A stretch of 64,000 nt of DNA from Hymenobacter crusticola (GTDB lineage: Bacteria > Bacteroidota > Bacteroidia > Cytophagales > Hymenobacteraceae), in assembly GCF_002154225.1 (NCBI RefSeq), contig NZ_MTSE01000001.1, positions 744,001 to 808,000 of the forward strand, in the 5' to 3' direction. The notes beneath the pieces are model-generated. The model was given only the letters and a program-made list of their open reading frames with translations. It was not told where the DNA came from and ran no database searches. Within the stretch, counting starts at the first letter, position 1; each line of letters starts with the position of its first letter. The position numbers and the translations under genes are program-made. This document shows, piece by piece, positions 7,609 to 16,970 of this stretch.

Positions 7609-9336
7609 ATGGGCAAGAAACACAACACAGATGATAACGCCGGCCGTCGGGGTCGTGCTAACAGCCGCTTCTCAGACAAGCAGGGCTCTGATCGAAATAA
7701 CGAAGGCTTCCGCAAGTTCTTCGATAAGCCTAAGCCAGCCAGCGACAAGCCGGGCAAAGATCGAGTAAGGGGTGAAGGCTCCCGAGGCAGTGAATATCCT
7801 TCGCGGCCAACGTTTGGCCGCCCGGCAGGCAAACCTAGCTTTGGCGGCAACTCGACCAATCGCTTCGAAGATCGGGGTGGAAACAGCCGGGGCAATGACG
7901 ACCGTCGTTCTTTCGACCGTGGTGGTTACGGCGGCCGCAATTCATCTGGCGGTCGGGGTAACGATCGGACTGAGCGCCCGAACAATCGCTTCGATGACCG
8001 CCGCGGCGAGGATCAACGTCCAGCGCGGCCTTACGAACCAAAAGCTACGTGGTCGGGTCAGCCTTATCAACAAGAAGGGAAGCCTACAGTGCCACGCGGA
8101 GCGGCTGGCGAGCGTAATCGTAAATTCAATAAGGCAAACCCGTTCGAGAACAAATCTGCCGCTGATAACAAGCCTGCTGCCCCGCGAGAGGAAGGCGTCA
8201 AGCGTTCAGAAGATAATGGCCCCAACCGGGAAATCCGGCCGGCACGTCCCTTCGATTATCGGGGTGCGCCTGATACCCTAGGTGCCAACAGCCGCGGACC
8301 ACGTTCCGAAGGTGGCTTCGGCCAGCGCAGCACGGGCGAGCGAGGCTTAGGCAACCGTGGCTTTGGTAGCGACCGTCACGACGGACCTAGTCGCGGCTTC
8401 AATCGGCGCGACGATAAAGGCGACGGTTCACGTACTTTCCGCGAAATACGGGAAGCTGCTAAATCCGGCGAAAAACGCTTTGGTCGGGATGCTAATTCCA
8501 ATCAGGCAGGCAAGCCAAAGCGCGGCGAGATAGCAGGCCAGGCGCCTGATTACAAAAACCTACGGCACTACGAAGAAGACAAAAACCGCGGCAACAAGCG
8601 TCGGCGCAACGATGAAGATTTCGGCAACGAAACCATGCGCCTCAACCGCTACATTGCTAACGCCGGTATCTGCTCGCGTCGGGAAGCTGACGCGCTAATT
8701 GCGGCCGGAGAAATTCGGGTGAATGGTGAAGTAGTAACGGAGATGGGTTACCAAGTGCAGCCCAGCGACACGGTGCAGTACGGCAAAACCAACCTCAAGC
8801 GCGAGAAGCTTGTGTACGTATTGCTGAATAAGCCCAAGGATTTTATTACAACTACTGACGACCCTGAGGGGCGCCGGACGGTGATGGAATTAGTGGCAGG
8901 AGCTTCCACGGAGCGTTTGTTTCCCGTTGGCCGCCTAGACCGTAATACTACAGGGTTGCTGCTGTTCACCAATGACGGTGAAGTTGCTCAGAAGCTGAGC
9001 CATCCGTCGCACAAGAACAAAAAGATTTATCAAGTAGAACTAAGTCAGCCCCTCACCGAAGATCACCTGCGCCAAATTGCGGAGGGGGTAGTCCTGGAAG
9101 ATGGCAAAGCAGAAGTAGATGACGTAGCCGTTGTGGCAGGCAACGCGCACTTCGTCGGCGTTGAATTGCACACTGGTCGCAACCGCATCGTGCGCCGCAT
9201 TTTCGAGCACCTAGGTTACGAAGTGGTAGCACTGGACCGGGTGCAGTACGCTGGCCTGACGAAGAAGGACCTGCCACGTGGTAAGTGGCGCTTCCTGAAC
9301 GAGAAAGAAGTTATTCGGCTAAAGTATTTTATGTAA
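7609..9336 (+). CDS. rluB: rRNA pseudouridine synthase (RluB/RsuA type) with long disordered extension
   Basis: A 575-residue protein. The C-terminal ~235 residues are a complete RsuA/RluB enzyme: S4 domain MRLNRYIANAGICSRREADALIAAGEIRVNG (from about residue 343), then LVYVLLNKPKDFITTTDDPEGRRTVMELV and the catalytic motif GRLDRNTTGLLLFTNDGE with its essential Asp, ending with TGRNRIVRRIFEHLGYEV. It isomerises a uridine in 23S (or 16S) rRNA. The first ~340 residues are low complexity, full of Arg, Gly, Asn, Asp, Ser and Phe (repeated RFDDRRG, RGG and FDRGG-like units), and must be disordered and RNA-binding in character. Most homologues outside Bacteroidota lack this. The start ATG follows an AT-rich region with no alternative in-frame start close by. 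Confidence 0.92.
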   Translation: MGKKHNTDDNAGRRGRANSRFSDKQGSDRNNEGFRKFFDKPKPASDKPGKDRVRGEGSRGSEYPSRPTFGRPAGKPSFGGNSTNRFEDRGGNSRGNDDRRSFDRGGYGGRNSSGGRGNDRTERPNNRFDDRRGEDQRPARPYEPKATWSGQPYQQEGKPTVPRGAAGERNRKFNKANPFENKSAADNKPAAPREEGVKRSEDNGPNREIRPARPFDYRGAPDTLGANSRGPRSEGGFGQRSTGERGLGNRGFGSDRHDGPSRGFNRRDDKGDGSRTFREIREAAKSGEKRFGRDANSNQAGKPKRGEIAGQAPDYKNLRHYEEDKNRGNKRRRNDEDFGNETMRLNRYIANAGICSRREADALIAAGEIRVNGEVVTEMGYQVQPSDTVQYGKTNLKREKLVYVLLNKPKDFITTTDDPEGRRTVMELVAGASTERLFPVGRLDRNTTGLLLFTNDGEVAQKLSHPSHKNKKIYQVELSQPLTEDHLRQIAEGVVLEDGKAEVDDVAVVAGNAHFVGVELHTGRNRIVRRIFEHLGYEVVALDRVQYAGLTKKDLPRGKWRFLNEKEVIRLKYFM

Positions 9337-9348
9337 GACGCAACCATG

Positions 9349-9366
9349 AGAGCCGCTCGCGGCTCT
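9349..9366 (+). terminator. Short hairpin after the pseudouridine synthase gene
   Basis: AGAGCCG and CGGCTCT form a 7-bp stem with a 4-base loop just after the stop codon; extension by ATG/CAT is interrupted by one base. There is no T-run, so termination is likely but not certain. Confidence 0.4.
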
Positions 9367-9469
9367 TCATGTTCCATATGTGTCTTTCTCTTCAGATAAC
9401 AGCGTTTGGTTGGCGACTAGCTAACTTGGCGCTGTTATCCGAAGAACCTAGCTTTCGTACTCGCCTTTC

Positions 9470-10213
9470 ATGCGTAGCCTAACCGTCGACATTGGCAACA
9501 CTGCCATCAAGTATGGCTGCTTTGAAGATGGCGTCCTACGAGAGTCGGCGGTACTACAAACAGACCAGCAGTTGCTAGCCATTGCAAAGCGACTTACGCC
9601 TGCGCACGCTATCATCTCCTCGGTGGTATCACCAACGGCTGCTTGGTCGGCAGCGCTGCGACCAGCGGTGTTAGGGCAGGTCCTGGAGTTTGCTCCGGCA
9701 ACAACACCATTGCCCCTGCGCAACGCATACGCGACGCCTCACACCCTAGGGGCCGATCGGCTAGCAGCGGCGGTAGGAGCGGCTTGGCTCCGGCCGAATG
9801 CTGACACCCTCATCCTGGATGTTGGTACGGCTATTAAGTGCGACTGGGTAGAAGGAGGCCACACTTTCCGGGGCGGCAGTATAGCACCGGGTCTACGGCT
9901 GCGTTTTCAGGCGCTACATACGTTTACTGGGCGTCTGCCGTTGGTAGAACTGCCCACCGACCTCGGGGCCCCGGTGCCGCTTACCGGCGATGATACGCAA
10001 AGCGCCATCCGAAGCGGCGTGTTGAACGGAGCCGTAGCGGAAGTTAACGGACTGATCGACAGCTACCGCGAGCGGCACCCCACCCTAGGTGTCGTGTTGG
10101 CTGGTGGCGACGCTAACTTTTTTCAACCCCGGCTGAAAGGCCGTATCTTTGTCATCCCCGAACTCGTGCTGATCGGGCTTCACCGAATTTTGGTGCATAA
10201 TGTGGAAGAATAG
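9470..10213 (+). CDS. coaX: Type III pantothenate kinase
   Basis: A 247-residue ASKHA-fold kinase that phosphorylates pantothenate, the first step of coenzyme A synthesis. The phosphate-1 motif is at the N-terminus (LTVDIGNTAIKYGCF), the substrate region is TPHTLGADRLAAAVGAAWL (GxDR motif with the catalytic Asp), and the phosphate-2 motif is LILDVGTAIKCDWV, followed by FRGGSIAPGLRLRFQALHTFTGRLPLVE. AIKCDWV differs slightly from the more usual TAITID. The C-terminal VVLAGGDANFFQPRL is the adenosine region. Its end overlaps the next gene by 14 bases, and coaX, the outer membrane protein and lptC read as one operon. Confidence 0.95.
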   Translation: MRSLTVDIGNTAIKYGCFEDGVLRESAVLQTDQQLLAIAKRLTPAHAIISSVVSPTAAWSAALRPAVLGQVLEFAPATTPLPLRNAYATPHTLGADRLAAAVGAAWLRPNADTLILDVGTAIKCDWVEGGHTFRGGSIAPGLRLRFQALHTFTGRLPLVELPTDLGAPVPLTGDDTQSAIRSGVLNGAVAEVNGLIDSYRERHPTLGVVLAGGDANFFQPRLKGRIFVIPELVLIGLHRILVHNVEE

Positions 10214-11516
10214 AATTGCCGGCTTGGTCGGTTTGACGTTAGTAGGCCTGGTGGCCGCCCCGCGCAGCCAAGGACAAGGGCTCGGCAACTCGCCCTATTC
10301 TCGATTGGGGTTAGGCGATGCAAATCCGAACCTAGGAGGCACTCGTCAACTCGGCATGGGAGGCGTAGGCTTAGCGGCGCCCAACGGGGTTCAGGTGAAT
10401 GATCTGAATCCGGCCCTGATCTACTACACAGGCCGCACGACTTACGAAGTTGGCATTAATGGGCAGTTCCACACGGTCCGCAACCGAACTCAGTCGCAAC
10501 GCGACGGGAGTGCTACACTTGGGTACCTAGCTTTCGCCGTGCCTATTTCGAAGTGGTGGGCGGCATCGGCGGGCCTGCGGCCCTACAGCGCAGTCGATTA
10601 TAACTCGACTTCAACGGGCGGTGTAGCGGGCGACCCTAACGGGCAAACGAAGGAGCAAAACACGGGTACGGGCGGATTGGCAGAAGCGCACATGTCGCAC
10701 GCTTTCCGTGTGGCCAAGGGTCTGACGGTGGGCGGCACGGCCTCCTACGTATTTGGTAGCATCGACCTGGCATCGGGAGTAAGTCTAACCAGTGCTGCAA
10801 CTACCATCAACACCATCGAGCATGTGCACTATTCCGACTTCACCTATCGGGCAGGTGTGCACTACCGAAACAAGCTCAACAGTAACCTCAACTACAATGT
10901 CGCTGGCGTCTATACTTTCCAGTCGCATCTGAATGGCTTCCGGAATACGTCCATTGAGCGACTAGACGGCTCAGTAGTAACGAGCACAATCCCGCAAGTA
11001 GTCAACCAGCAGGGCGAAGCGGTTGTACCCGGCCTTGCTCAAGCTGGGGTCAGCTTCGACAACAATAAGAACTGGAGTATCAACCTAGACGCGGCCCACC
11101 AACAATGGTCAGAGTTCCGCTCGTTTGGGGTGAAAGGAGGCGTAACAACAGGCGTAACCCTGAGCGACACGTGGCGGGCAGGCATCGGCGGCGAAATAGC
11201 GCCGGATCCTTCGTCCGTCGACAACTACTTCAAGCGAGTAAGTTACCGGGCTGGGCTGAGCGTTGCCCAGATGCCATACCGGCCCGACGGGCGGGTGATG
11301 TACGACCGGGCCGTGAGCTGGGGCTTCTCATTCCCGCTGCCCTCGGCGACGGTGCTAGATGCTACTACCATCAACCTAGCCTTCACCTACGGCCAGCGCG
11401 GCAACACGGCCAAGAGCATTGAGAACCCGAGCGGTAACATCAAAGAGGATTATGTCCGGGCGCAGCTTGGCGTATCGCTGAATAACCGCTGGTTCTTGAA
11501 GCGGCGCATTGAATAA
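10200..11516 (+). CDS. Outer membrane beta-barrel protein, function unknown
   Basis: A 438-residue protein with a signal peptide (AGLVGLTLVGLVAAPRSQGQ) and then GLGNSPYSRLGLGDANPNLGGTRQLGMGGVGLA, an opening typical of Bacteroidota outer membrane proteins of the OmpP1/FadL-like or PorV-like shape. The rest consists of alternating amphipathic strands (for example YEVGINGQFHTVRNRTQ, YRAGVHYRNKLNSNLNYNVAGVYTF, WSINLDAAHQQWSEF) and ends with a strand finishing in hydrophobic and basic residues (VSLNNRWFLKRRIE). No enzyme motif is visible. Its 14-base overlap with coaX and 12-base gap to lptC suggest a link to envelope assembly, but the substrate, if it is a channel, is unknown. Confidence 0.8.
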   Translation: MWKNRIAGLVGLTLVGLVAAPRSQGQGLGNSPYSRLGLGDANPNLGGTRQLGMGGVGLAAPNGVQVNDLNPALIYYTGRTTYEVGINGQFHTVRNRTQSQRDGSATLGYLAFAVPISKWWAASAGLRPYSAVDYNSTSTGGVAGDPNGQTKEQNTGTGGLAEAHMSHAFRVAKGLTVGGTASYVFGSIDLASGVSLTSAATTINTIEHVHYSDFTYRAGVHYRNKLNSNLNYNVAGVYTFQSHLNGFRNTSIERLDGSVVTSTIPQVVNQQGEAVVPGLAQAGVSFDNNKNWSINLDAAHQQWSEFRSFGVKGGVTTGVTLSDTWRAGIGGEIAPDPSSVDNYFKRVSYRAGLSVAQMPYRPDGRVMYDRAVSWGFSFPLPSATVLDATTINLAFTYGQRGNTAKSIENPSGNIKEDYVRAQLGVSLNNRWFLKRRIE

Positions 11517-11528
11517 CGTAACCTAGCT

Positions 11529-12095
11529 ATGGTACCCAACGGAAATTCGCTCGCGCGAGGCCTTGTTTTGCTGGGCTTGCTGGGTGCAATCAGTTGCCAA
11601 AAGAAAGAGGATGGCCCGGTGAAAAAAATCACTTACAAGGGCCCAACCGTCGAAACGAGCAACGTCCTCACGTTGATCAGCGATTCGGCGCGGCTCCAGA
11701 TCCGGTTGAAGGCGCCCTTGGAGCAAACCTTTGAGAGTGGCGACCAAATCTACCCGAACGGGATGAACGTGTTGTTCTACAGCAAAGATGGTACGCGGGT
11801 CGACAACACCTTGCAAGGCAAGTACGGCAAGTTTGAAAAGGCCAAAAACCTTTACACGGTGCGCGGCGACGTGCAAGTAGGCAACAAGGAGAAGCAGCAA
11901 AAGATGTACACGGAGGAGATGTTCTACGACAAACAGAAAAACCTCGTCTACACCGACTCAGCTACTTTCGCTAAAGTTGTTACCCCCACCGACTCGCTAA
12001 CAGGTTATGGGTTGACTTACAACATGGTAACGGGAATTTACCGCTTTCACCGGCCGACGGGCGTGTTTAGCGCACAACTGCCCAGCGGTAAGTAG
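11529..12095 (+). CDS. lptC: LPS export periplasmic protein LptC
   Basis: A 188-residue lipoprotein: the signal LVLLGLLGAISC ends in a lipobox Cys at about residue 22. The mature part has the LptC/OstA beta-strand pattern: VETSNVLTLISDSARLQIRLKAPLEQTFESGDQIYPNGMNVLFYSKDG, then KYGKFEKAKNLYTVRGDVQVGN and MYTEEMFYDKQKNLVYTDSATFAKV. Such proteins bridge the inner-membrane LptBFG extractor to the periplasmic LptA filament. It follows the outer membrane protein by 12 bases. lptB lies at 20.5 kb in the same window but in a different transcription unit. Confidence 0.9.
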   Translation: MVPNGNSLARGLVLLGLLGAISCQKKEDGPVKKITYKGPTVETSNVLTLISDSARLQIRLKAPLEQTFESGDQIYPNGMNVLFYSKDGTRVDNTLQGKYGKFEKAKNLYTVRGDVQVGNKEKQQKMYTEEMFYDKQKNLVYTDSATFAKVVTPTDSLTGYGLTYNMVTGIYRFHRPTGVFSAQLPSGK

Positions 12096-12107
12096 ACCTA
12101 GCTTTTT

Positions 12108-12371
12108 ATGCGTTTCGATCGATCCTTATTGCGCACCATTCTCTTCTCGCTGACGGTTGTCGCGATGGTGATTGGGGTATACCAAACAGTGCTGCAAGAT
12201 GACCAGAATGCCGTGCGCGACAATTACTGGTTGTTCACGTTTGCGTTCAGCTTCTATCTTATTTATTGGTACCTAGGCCGCAAAGACCGCGAAGCCGCGA
12301 AGCCACTTCCTAAAAAGTCGACTCCTGTCGCTAGCGTTGGCAAAGCCAAACCGCCGCGCAAAAAGCGTTAA
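12108..12371 (+). CDS. Small two-helix membrane protein, unknown
   Basis: An 87-residue protein with two hydrophobic helices (about residues 9-28, RTILFSLTVVAMVIGVYQTV, and 43-60, WLFTFAFSFYLIYWYLGR) and a strongly basic tail (KPLPKKSTPVASVGKAKPPRKKR). I do not recognise a family beyond conserved hypothetical proteins in this position. It starts 12 bases after lptC and is the last gene of the coaX operon, so it may assist envelope biogenesis. Confidence 0.7.
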   Translation: MRFDRSLLRTILFSLTVVAMVIGVYQTVLQDDQNAVRDNYWLFTFAFSFYLIYWYLGRKDREAAKPLPKKSTPVASVGKAKPPRKKR

Positions 12372-12405
12372 ATACAGGGCAAAATTGGAGGGCATCTTCG
12401 TCATA

Positions 12406-12473
12406 GAAAGAGCTTTACTTCTTTGAACGACCTCCTTACGTGGTAGTGTTCAGGCGAAGGAAAGCTCTTTCTG
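12406..12473 (+). terminator. Inverted repeat, probable end of the coaX-lptC operon
   Basis: AGAAAGAGCTTT (12406-12417) and AAAGCTCTTTCT (12462-12473) are perfect complements around a 44-base loop that contains a weaker internal stem (GAAC/GTTC). There is no T-run, so the structure may be a processing or regulatory hairpin rather than a simple terminator. Confidence 0.5.
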
Positions 12474-12600
12474 AATTTAGTGGAACAAGCAAGTTTGCCA
12501 ACATACCCTAGCATTTCACGAAAGCACCTTTGAATCCCCGCCGGATTCTGGTTATTTTGCGACTCTTTCACTTTTCTATACTGCGCTTTATTTCAAGTAC

Positions 12601-14730
12601 ATGGCTTTAATTAACACGATTCGCGAAAAATCGGGCTGGGCCGTTGGCGCCATCGTCATCGGTTTGCTGCTCTTCATCGTGGGTGGCGACCTGATCGGCG
12701 GCCGCAACCGTCTCTTCAATCGCAATGAAACGACGGTGGGCGAAATAGCCGGGGAAAAAGTGGACCGCGCTGACTTTGAGAATACCCTGGAGCAGGCGAA
12801 GCAGAACTTCATCGCGCAGCAGGGCCGTCAGCCCGATGAGCAAACGATGGGTTACCTGCGCGACCAGGCTTGGAACCAAACCATCTACCGCATCGCCTTC
12901 CAGAAGGAGTTTGATCGGCTAGGTCTGAAAGTGTCGGACGAAGAAGTCGTAGACCTGGTGCAGGGCAAGAACATGGACCCGAGTGTACGCCAAGCCTTCA
13001 CCGACCCCAAAACGGGGCAGTTCGACCGGACGAAGCTGATTCAATACTTGCAAAACCTCGACAAGCTGCCGCCCCAAGCCCAGGACATGTGGCATAACTT
13101 CGAGGCCGGTCTAACGCCCACGCGCCTTGGCAACAAGTACAACAATCTGATCAAGATGTCGACGTATGTGACGACGGCCGAGGCCAAGCGCTACAACGAG
13201 GATCAGAACGCAAAAGCCAACATCCGCTATTTGTTTGTGCCTTACTTCTCCATCTCCGACTCGGCGGTGAAAGTGAGTGACAGCCAGTTGCAAGCTTACC
13301 TCGATGCTCACAAGAGCCGCTACAAAGTAGAGGAAGGCCGCAGCATCGAGTACGTGAGTATTCCGGTAGTAGCTTCCAAAGAAGATAGTGCCGCCGTAAA
13401 AAGCACCGTCAACCAGCTCGCCGAGCAGTTTCGCAACGCCCCGAACGATTCGCTGTTTGTGAAACTGAACTCCGATCAGCCCTACAACGGAGCGTTCATC
13501 ACGCCGGCCGACATGCCTGAGAAGCTGCGCGCCGAACTACCGCTGAAAGTGGGCACTGTGTATGGCCCTTACGCCGAAAACGGCGTGTACTCCATTTTTA
13601 AAGTGACGGGTGAAAAAGCCGGCCCGCAAGCTTCGGCCCGCGCCAGCCACATCCTGATCAAGCCAGAAGGCACAACCCCCGAGGCTAAAGCGGCCGCGAA
13701 AGCCAAAGCCCAGGACATTCTGAACAAGATCAAAGGTGGAGCTGACTTCGCCGCGATGGCTCGCCAGTACGGCACCGACGGCACCACGGCTACTGGCGGC
13801 GACCTAGGTTGGTTCACGCAGGGCCGTATGGTACCCGAGTTCGAGAAAGCTGTATTTGGTGCTGCAAAGACTGGCCTGTTGCCCGCGCCGGTAGAAACTT
13901 CTTTCGGCTACCACATCATCAAAATCACGGCGCCGAAAACAAACCAGACGTATCAGGTTGCTGCCGTTCAGAAGAGCATTGTGCCCTCGGATGCTACGCG
14001 CGAAGCTGCTTACCAGAAAGCGCAGGAGCTGAAAGGCCAGGCGGAAGACCTGGATTCGTTCCGCAAAGCTGTAGCAAAAGATAAAACCTTGCAGAAGCAG
14101 GAAGCCAAAGGCCTAGGTCGTGGCGACCGGAACGTAAACAACCTACAAAACGCCCGCTCAGTAGTTCGTTGGGCATATGGGTTCAACCCGGATGGCAAGA
14201 GCACAAAAATTGGCGATGTGTCGCCGGTGTTCGACGACCTAGGTGACCAGTACGTTATTGCCGTTCTGACTGGTGAGCGGGGCAAAGGTACCGCCGACGT
14301 GGCGAGCCTAAAGCCTGAACTAGCTGCCCAAGTACGCAACGAAGAAAAAGCCAAGCAGATCATCATGAAGCTAAATGGCAAGTCGGGTTCCTTGGAGCAG
14401 CTTGCCGCCGCCTATGGTTCTGCCGCCCAAGTGAAAACGGCGAATGATGTTGTGCTATCTTCTGGTACAATTCCGGGCCTAGGTAGTGAGCCAGTTGCTG
14501 TAGGAAAAGCCTTTGGTATGAAGCCTGGCCAGAAATCAGGCCCAATTCAAGGGGAGCAAGGCGTGCTGATCGTGGAAACAGTAAGCGTCAACAAGCCCAC
14601 GGCTCCCGCCGATGTGAAGACCATCCGCCAGCAGCTAGCTGCGCAGCGTTCGGCTCGCCTCGATGGTGCCATCTATGAAGCCGTGAAAGCAAAGTCCGAC
14701 ATCAAAGACGAGCGTACGAAGTTCTTCTAA
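12601..14730 (+). CDS. Membrane-anchored peptidyl-prolyl isomerase (PpiD/SurA type)
   Basis: A 709-residue protein with one N-terminal transmembrane helix (GWAVGAIVIGLLLFIVGGDLI, residues 12-32) and a periplasmic body. A SurA-N-like helical region follows (VDRADFENTLEQAKQNFIAQQGRQPDE). A clear parvulin rotamase domain lies at about 343-440 (ASHILIKPEGTTPEA, GADFAAMARQYGTDGTTATGGDLGWFTQGRMVPEFEKAVF, TSFGYHIIKI). The C-terminal third is a less conserved rotamase-like repeat (SVVRWAYGFNPDGKSTKIGDVSPVF, FGMKPGQKSGPIQGEQGVLIVE). It helps fold proteins leaving the Sec translocon. It is single-gene, bounded by the inverted repeat upstream and a strong terminator downstream. Confidence 0.92.
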   Translation: MALINTIREKSGWAVGAIVIGLLLFIVGGDLIGGRNRLFNRNETTVGEIAGEKVDRADFENTLEQAKQNFIAQQGRQPDEQTMGYLRDQAWNQTIYRIAFQKEFDRLGLKVSDEEVVDLVQGKNMDPSVRQAFTDPKTGQFDRTKLIQYLQNLDKLPPQAQDMWHNFEAGLTPTRLGNKYNNLIKMSTYVTTAEAKRYNEDQNAKANIRYLFVPYFSISDSAVKVSDSQLQAYLDAHKSRYKVEEGRSIEYVSIPVVASKEDSAAVKSTVNQLAEQFRNAPNDSLFVKLNSDQPYNGAFITPADMPEKLRAELPLKVGTVYGPYAENGVYSIFKVTGEKAGPQASARASHILIKPEGTTPEAKAAAKAKAQDILNKIKGGADFAAMARQYGTDGTTATGGDLGWFTQGRMVPEFEKAVFGAAKTGLLPAPVETSFGYHIIKITAPKTNQTYQVAAVQKSIVPSDATREAAYQKAQELKGQAEDLDSFRKAVAKDKTLQKQEAKGLGRGDRNVNNLQNARSVVRWAYGFNPDGKSTKIGDVSPVFDDLGDQYVIAVLTGERGKGTADVASLKPELAAQVRNEEKAKQIIMKLNGKSGSLEQLAAAYGSAAQVKTANDVVLSSGTIPGLGSEPVAVGKAFGMKPGQKSGPIQGEQGVLIVETVSVNKPTAPADVKTIRQQLAAQRSARLDGAIYEAVKAKSDIKDERTKFF

Positions 14731-14753
14731 ACCGCTCCATCTTCGTACAGGCA

Positions 14754-14787
14754 AAGGGCCGTACCTTCGGGTGCGGCCCTTTTTTAT
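14754..14787 (+). terminator. Intrinsic terminator of the isomerase gene
   Basis: AAGGGCCGTACC pairs with GGTGCGGCCCTT (one G-T pair) around a TTCG tetraloop, followed directly by a run of T. A textbook rho-independent terminator. Confidence 0.92.
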
Positions 14788-15025
14788 TGCGGGTTCTTCG
14801 CATCATCCAAGGCGTAGAACTTAGCGCTTGGCTGTTGACGTTAGCCCTGGTGAGGAGTACTGGGAGCGTGCTAGTTGCGTTTGCCTGTTAGCCCCGGCTA
14901 GGTGACATTCAAGAGGGAATCTATCAACCCGTGCAGCTGTGCTCCGTTGTACATTTTAAGCGACCACCGTTGGCGGCATCTGCGTTCTACTTGCTATCTT
15001 CTCCGTTCTAAGCCTTCCTACGCGT

Positions 15026-16870
15026 ATGATCCGATTAGTCTCTTCTGCTAAACAGTGCTGCGGTCTTTTAGCCCTAGGTTTTATATTGATAGGAACACCC
15101 TCGCACGCCCAGGACGAGGAGCGGGGCGGCAACGTAGCGCTGGCGAAAGAGTACGTGCGGAAAGGAGAAAATGAAAAAGCCGCCTTTCTCTTTGGGCGCT
15201 TGCGTAGCGATGAGCAAACGGCGCCCAACATCCTGCCCGATTACCTAAGTGCCCTCCAGGCCTTGCATGAGTACAAAGACGCCGAAAAGCTGGTAAAGAA
15301 AGCTATTCGTCAGCGGCCACAAGAAGCTAGCTATGGCGTAGCCCTTGGGGGCGTGTACAACGCAGCTGGCGACAAAAACGCTGCTACCAAGCAATATGAG
15401 CGGGTGCTAAATCAGCTGTCGACTGAGCAGGTGGTGCCCGTAGCGGTGGAGTTTGCCAAGCGTGAGCAGCTCGATTGGACGGAGAAAGCCTACCTGCGTG
15501 GCCGGTTGCTAGCCAAGAATGACCGGGAATACGGCCCCCAACTGATTCAGCTCTACACCCAAACCCAGCAAACTGATAAGCTTTTGGCCGAAACCCTGCG
15601 CCTCGTGCAGGATGATAGCCAGCAGCTGCCCTTCGTGCGCAACATGCTCCAGAACAGCTTGCACGAGGAAAAGGACTTTGATGCGCTGGAAAAACAACTG
15701 CTTGCCAACGTGCAGAAGTACCCGGAGCAAATCGTGTACAGCGAGCTGCTGCTGTGGCTTCAGATGCAGCGCCACGATTTCACCGGCGCCCTGGTGCAAG
15801 CCAAGGCCCTGGACCGGCGCAGCCGCGCTGAAGGCGGCCGGGTGATGGACTTGGCCTCCATTGCTCAGCGCAACAAGGACTACGAAAGCGCCATTGCCGG
15901 TTACGAGTATGTGATTCGGGAATACCGCGCCGGGCCCTTTTACGGCATTGCCCGCCAGCGGCTAGTGCAAGCCCGCGAGGAGCAGGTTCGCACTACGTAT
16001 CCTGTGGACCCAGCCAAGATTCGGAGCTTGATAGGAGAGTACCAGCAAGTGCTGACGGAGCTAGGAAAGATGCCCGATACGGCCCCGGTACTGCGCAACA
16101 TGGCCACGCTCTACGCCTTTCAGCTCGACGAGAAAGACAAGGCCATTACCCTGCTGCAAGAAGTCATCAATATGCCCCGCGCTAACGCTGAGGTGGTAGA
16201 TGAAGCCAAAATCAACCTAGCTGACATTTACCTGTTGCGCGACGAACCATGGGAGGCCACGCTGCTTTACTCGCAGGTAGAGAAATCGCACAAGGACTCC
16301 CCGGTGGGCTACGAGGCCAAGCTGCGTAATGCACGCCTCAGCTACTTCGCAGGTGATTTCAAGCTAGCCCAAAGCCACCTCGATATCTTGAAGCTGGCGA
16401 CCAGCCGCGAAATTGCCAACGATGCCATGCAGCTTTCGCTGTTCATCACTGATAACACGGCCATGGATACCGCCGGCATTGCCCTGCACGATTATGCCGA
16501 GGTAGAACAGCTCGTCTTCCAAAACAAGATTCCGCAGGCGGTACAAGGCCTCGACAACCTGCTGCGGAAATACCCCGGCCATGCGCTCACGGACGATGCT
16601 TGGTACCTGAAAGCGCAGTTGCAGCGCCGGACGGGGGACTACCAAGGAGCGCTCAACACGCTGCAGAGCATCACCGCCAACCCAAAATACGACGTACTCA
16701 GCGACGACGCGCTCTTCCTCTCCGCTAGTATTCTGGAGGAAAATCTACAGGACCGAGAGAAAGCCAAAGAAGTCTATAACCAAGTGCTGGTGAAGTACCC
16801 CGGTAGCATCTACACCGCTGAGGCTCGCAAGCGCTTCCGTAAGCTGCGCGGCGATGCCGTGAATCAGTAA
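15026..16870 (+). CDS. Secreted TPR-repeat protein
   Basis: A 614-residue protein with a signal peptide (LLALGFILIGTPSHAQ, cleavage after about residue 29). It then consists almost wholly of tetratricopeptide-like helical repeats, for example LAKEYVRKGENEKAAFLFGRL, LPDYLSALQALHEYKDAEKLVKKAI, ASYGVALGGVYNAAGDKNAATKQYERVL and, near the end, DDAWYLKAQLQRRTGDYQGALNTLQSI followed by ENLQDREKAKEVYNQVLVKYPGSIYTAEARKRFRKL. Such proteins are periplasmic scaffolds; no catalytic domain is visible. Partners are unknown. Comparable TPR proteins sit in gliding or cell-envelope complexes in this phylum, but nothing here proves that. Confidence 0.85.
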   Translation: MIRLVSSAKQCCGLLALGFILIGTPSHAQDEERGGNVALAKEYVRKGENEKAAFLFGRLRSDEQTAPNILPDYLSALQALHEYKDAEKLVKKAIRQRPQEASYGVALGGVYNAAGDKNAATKQYERVLNQLSTEQVVPVAVEFAKREQLDWTEKAYLRGRLLAKNDREYGPQLIQLYTQTQQTDKLLAETLRLVQDDSQQLPFVRNMLQNSLHEEKDFDALEKQLLANVQKYPEQIVYSELLLWLQMQRHDFTGALVQAKALDRRSRAEGGRVMDLASIAQRNKDYESAIAGYEYVIREYRAGPFYGIARQRLVQAREEQVRTTYPVDPAKIRSLIGEYQQVLTELGKMPDTAPVLRNMATLYAFQLDEKDKAITLLQEVINMPRANAEVVDEAKINLADIYLLRDEPWEATLLYSQVEKSHKDSPVGYEAKLRNARLSYFAGDFKLAQSHLDILKLATSREIANDAMQLSLFITDNTAMDTAGIALHDYAEVEQLVFQNKIPQAVQGLDNLLRKYPGHALTDDAWYLKAQLQRRTGDYQGALNTLQSITANPKYDVLSDDALFLSASILEENLQDREKAKEVYNQVLVKYPGSIYTAEARKRFRKLRGDAVNQ

Positions 16871-16970
16871 AACGCTTCCCGATGCGTTTGCCGTTGACTT
16901 GCTGGTTGAGAAAGAGGCTCCCCTCTTCGAGCAGCATCGACGGTGAACGCGCCACGATGCCTGTTTATGC

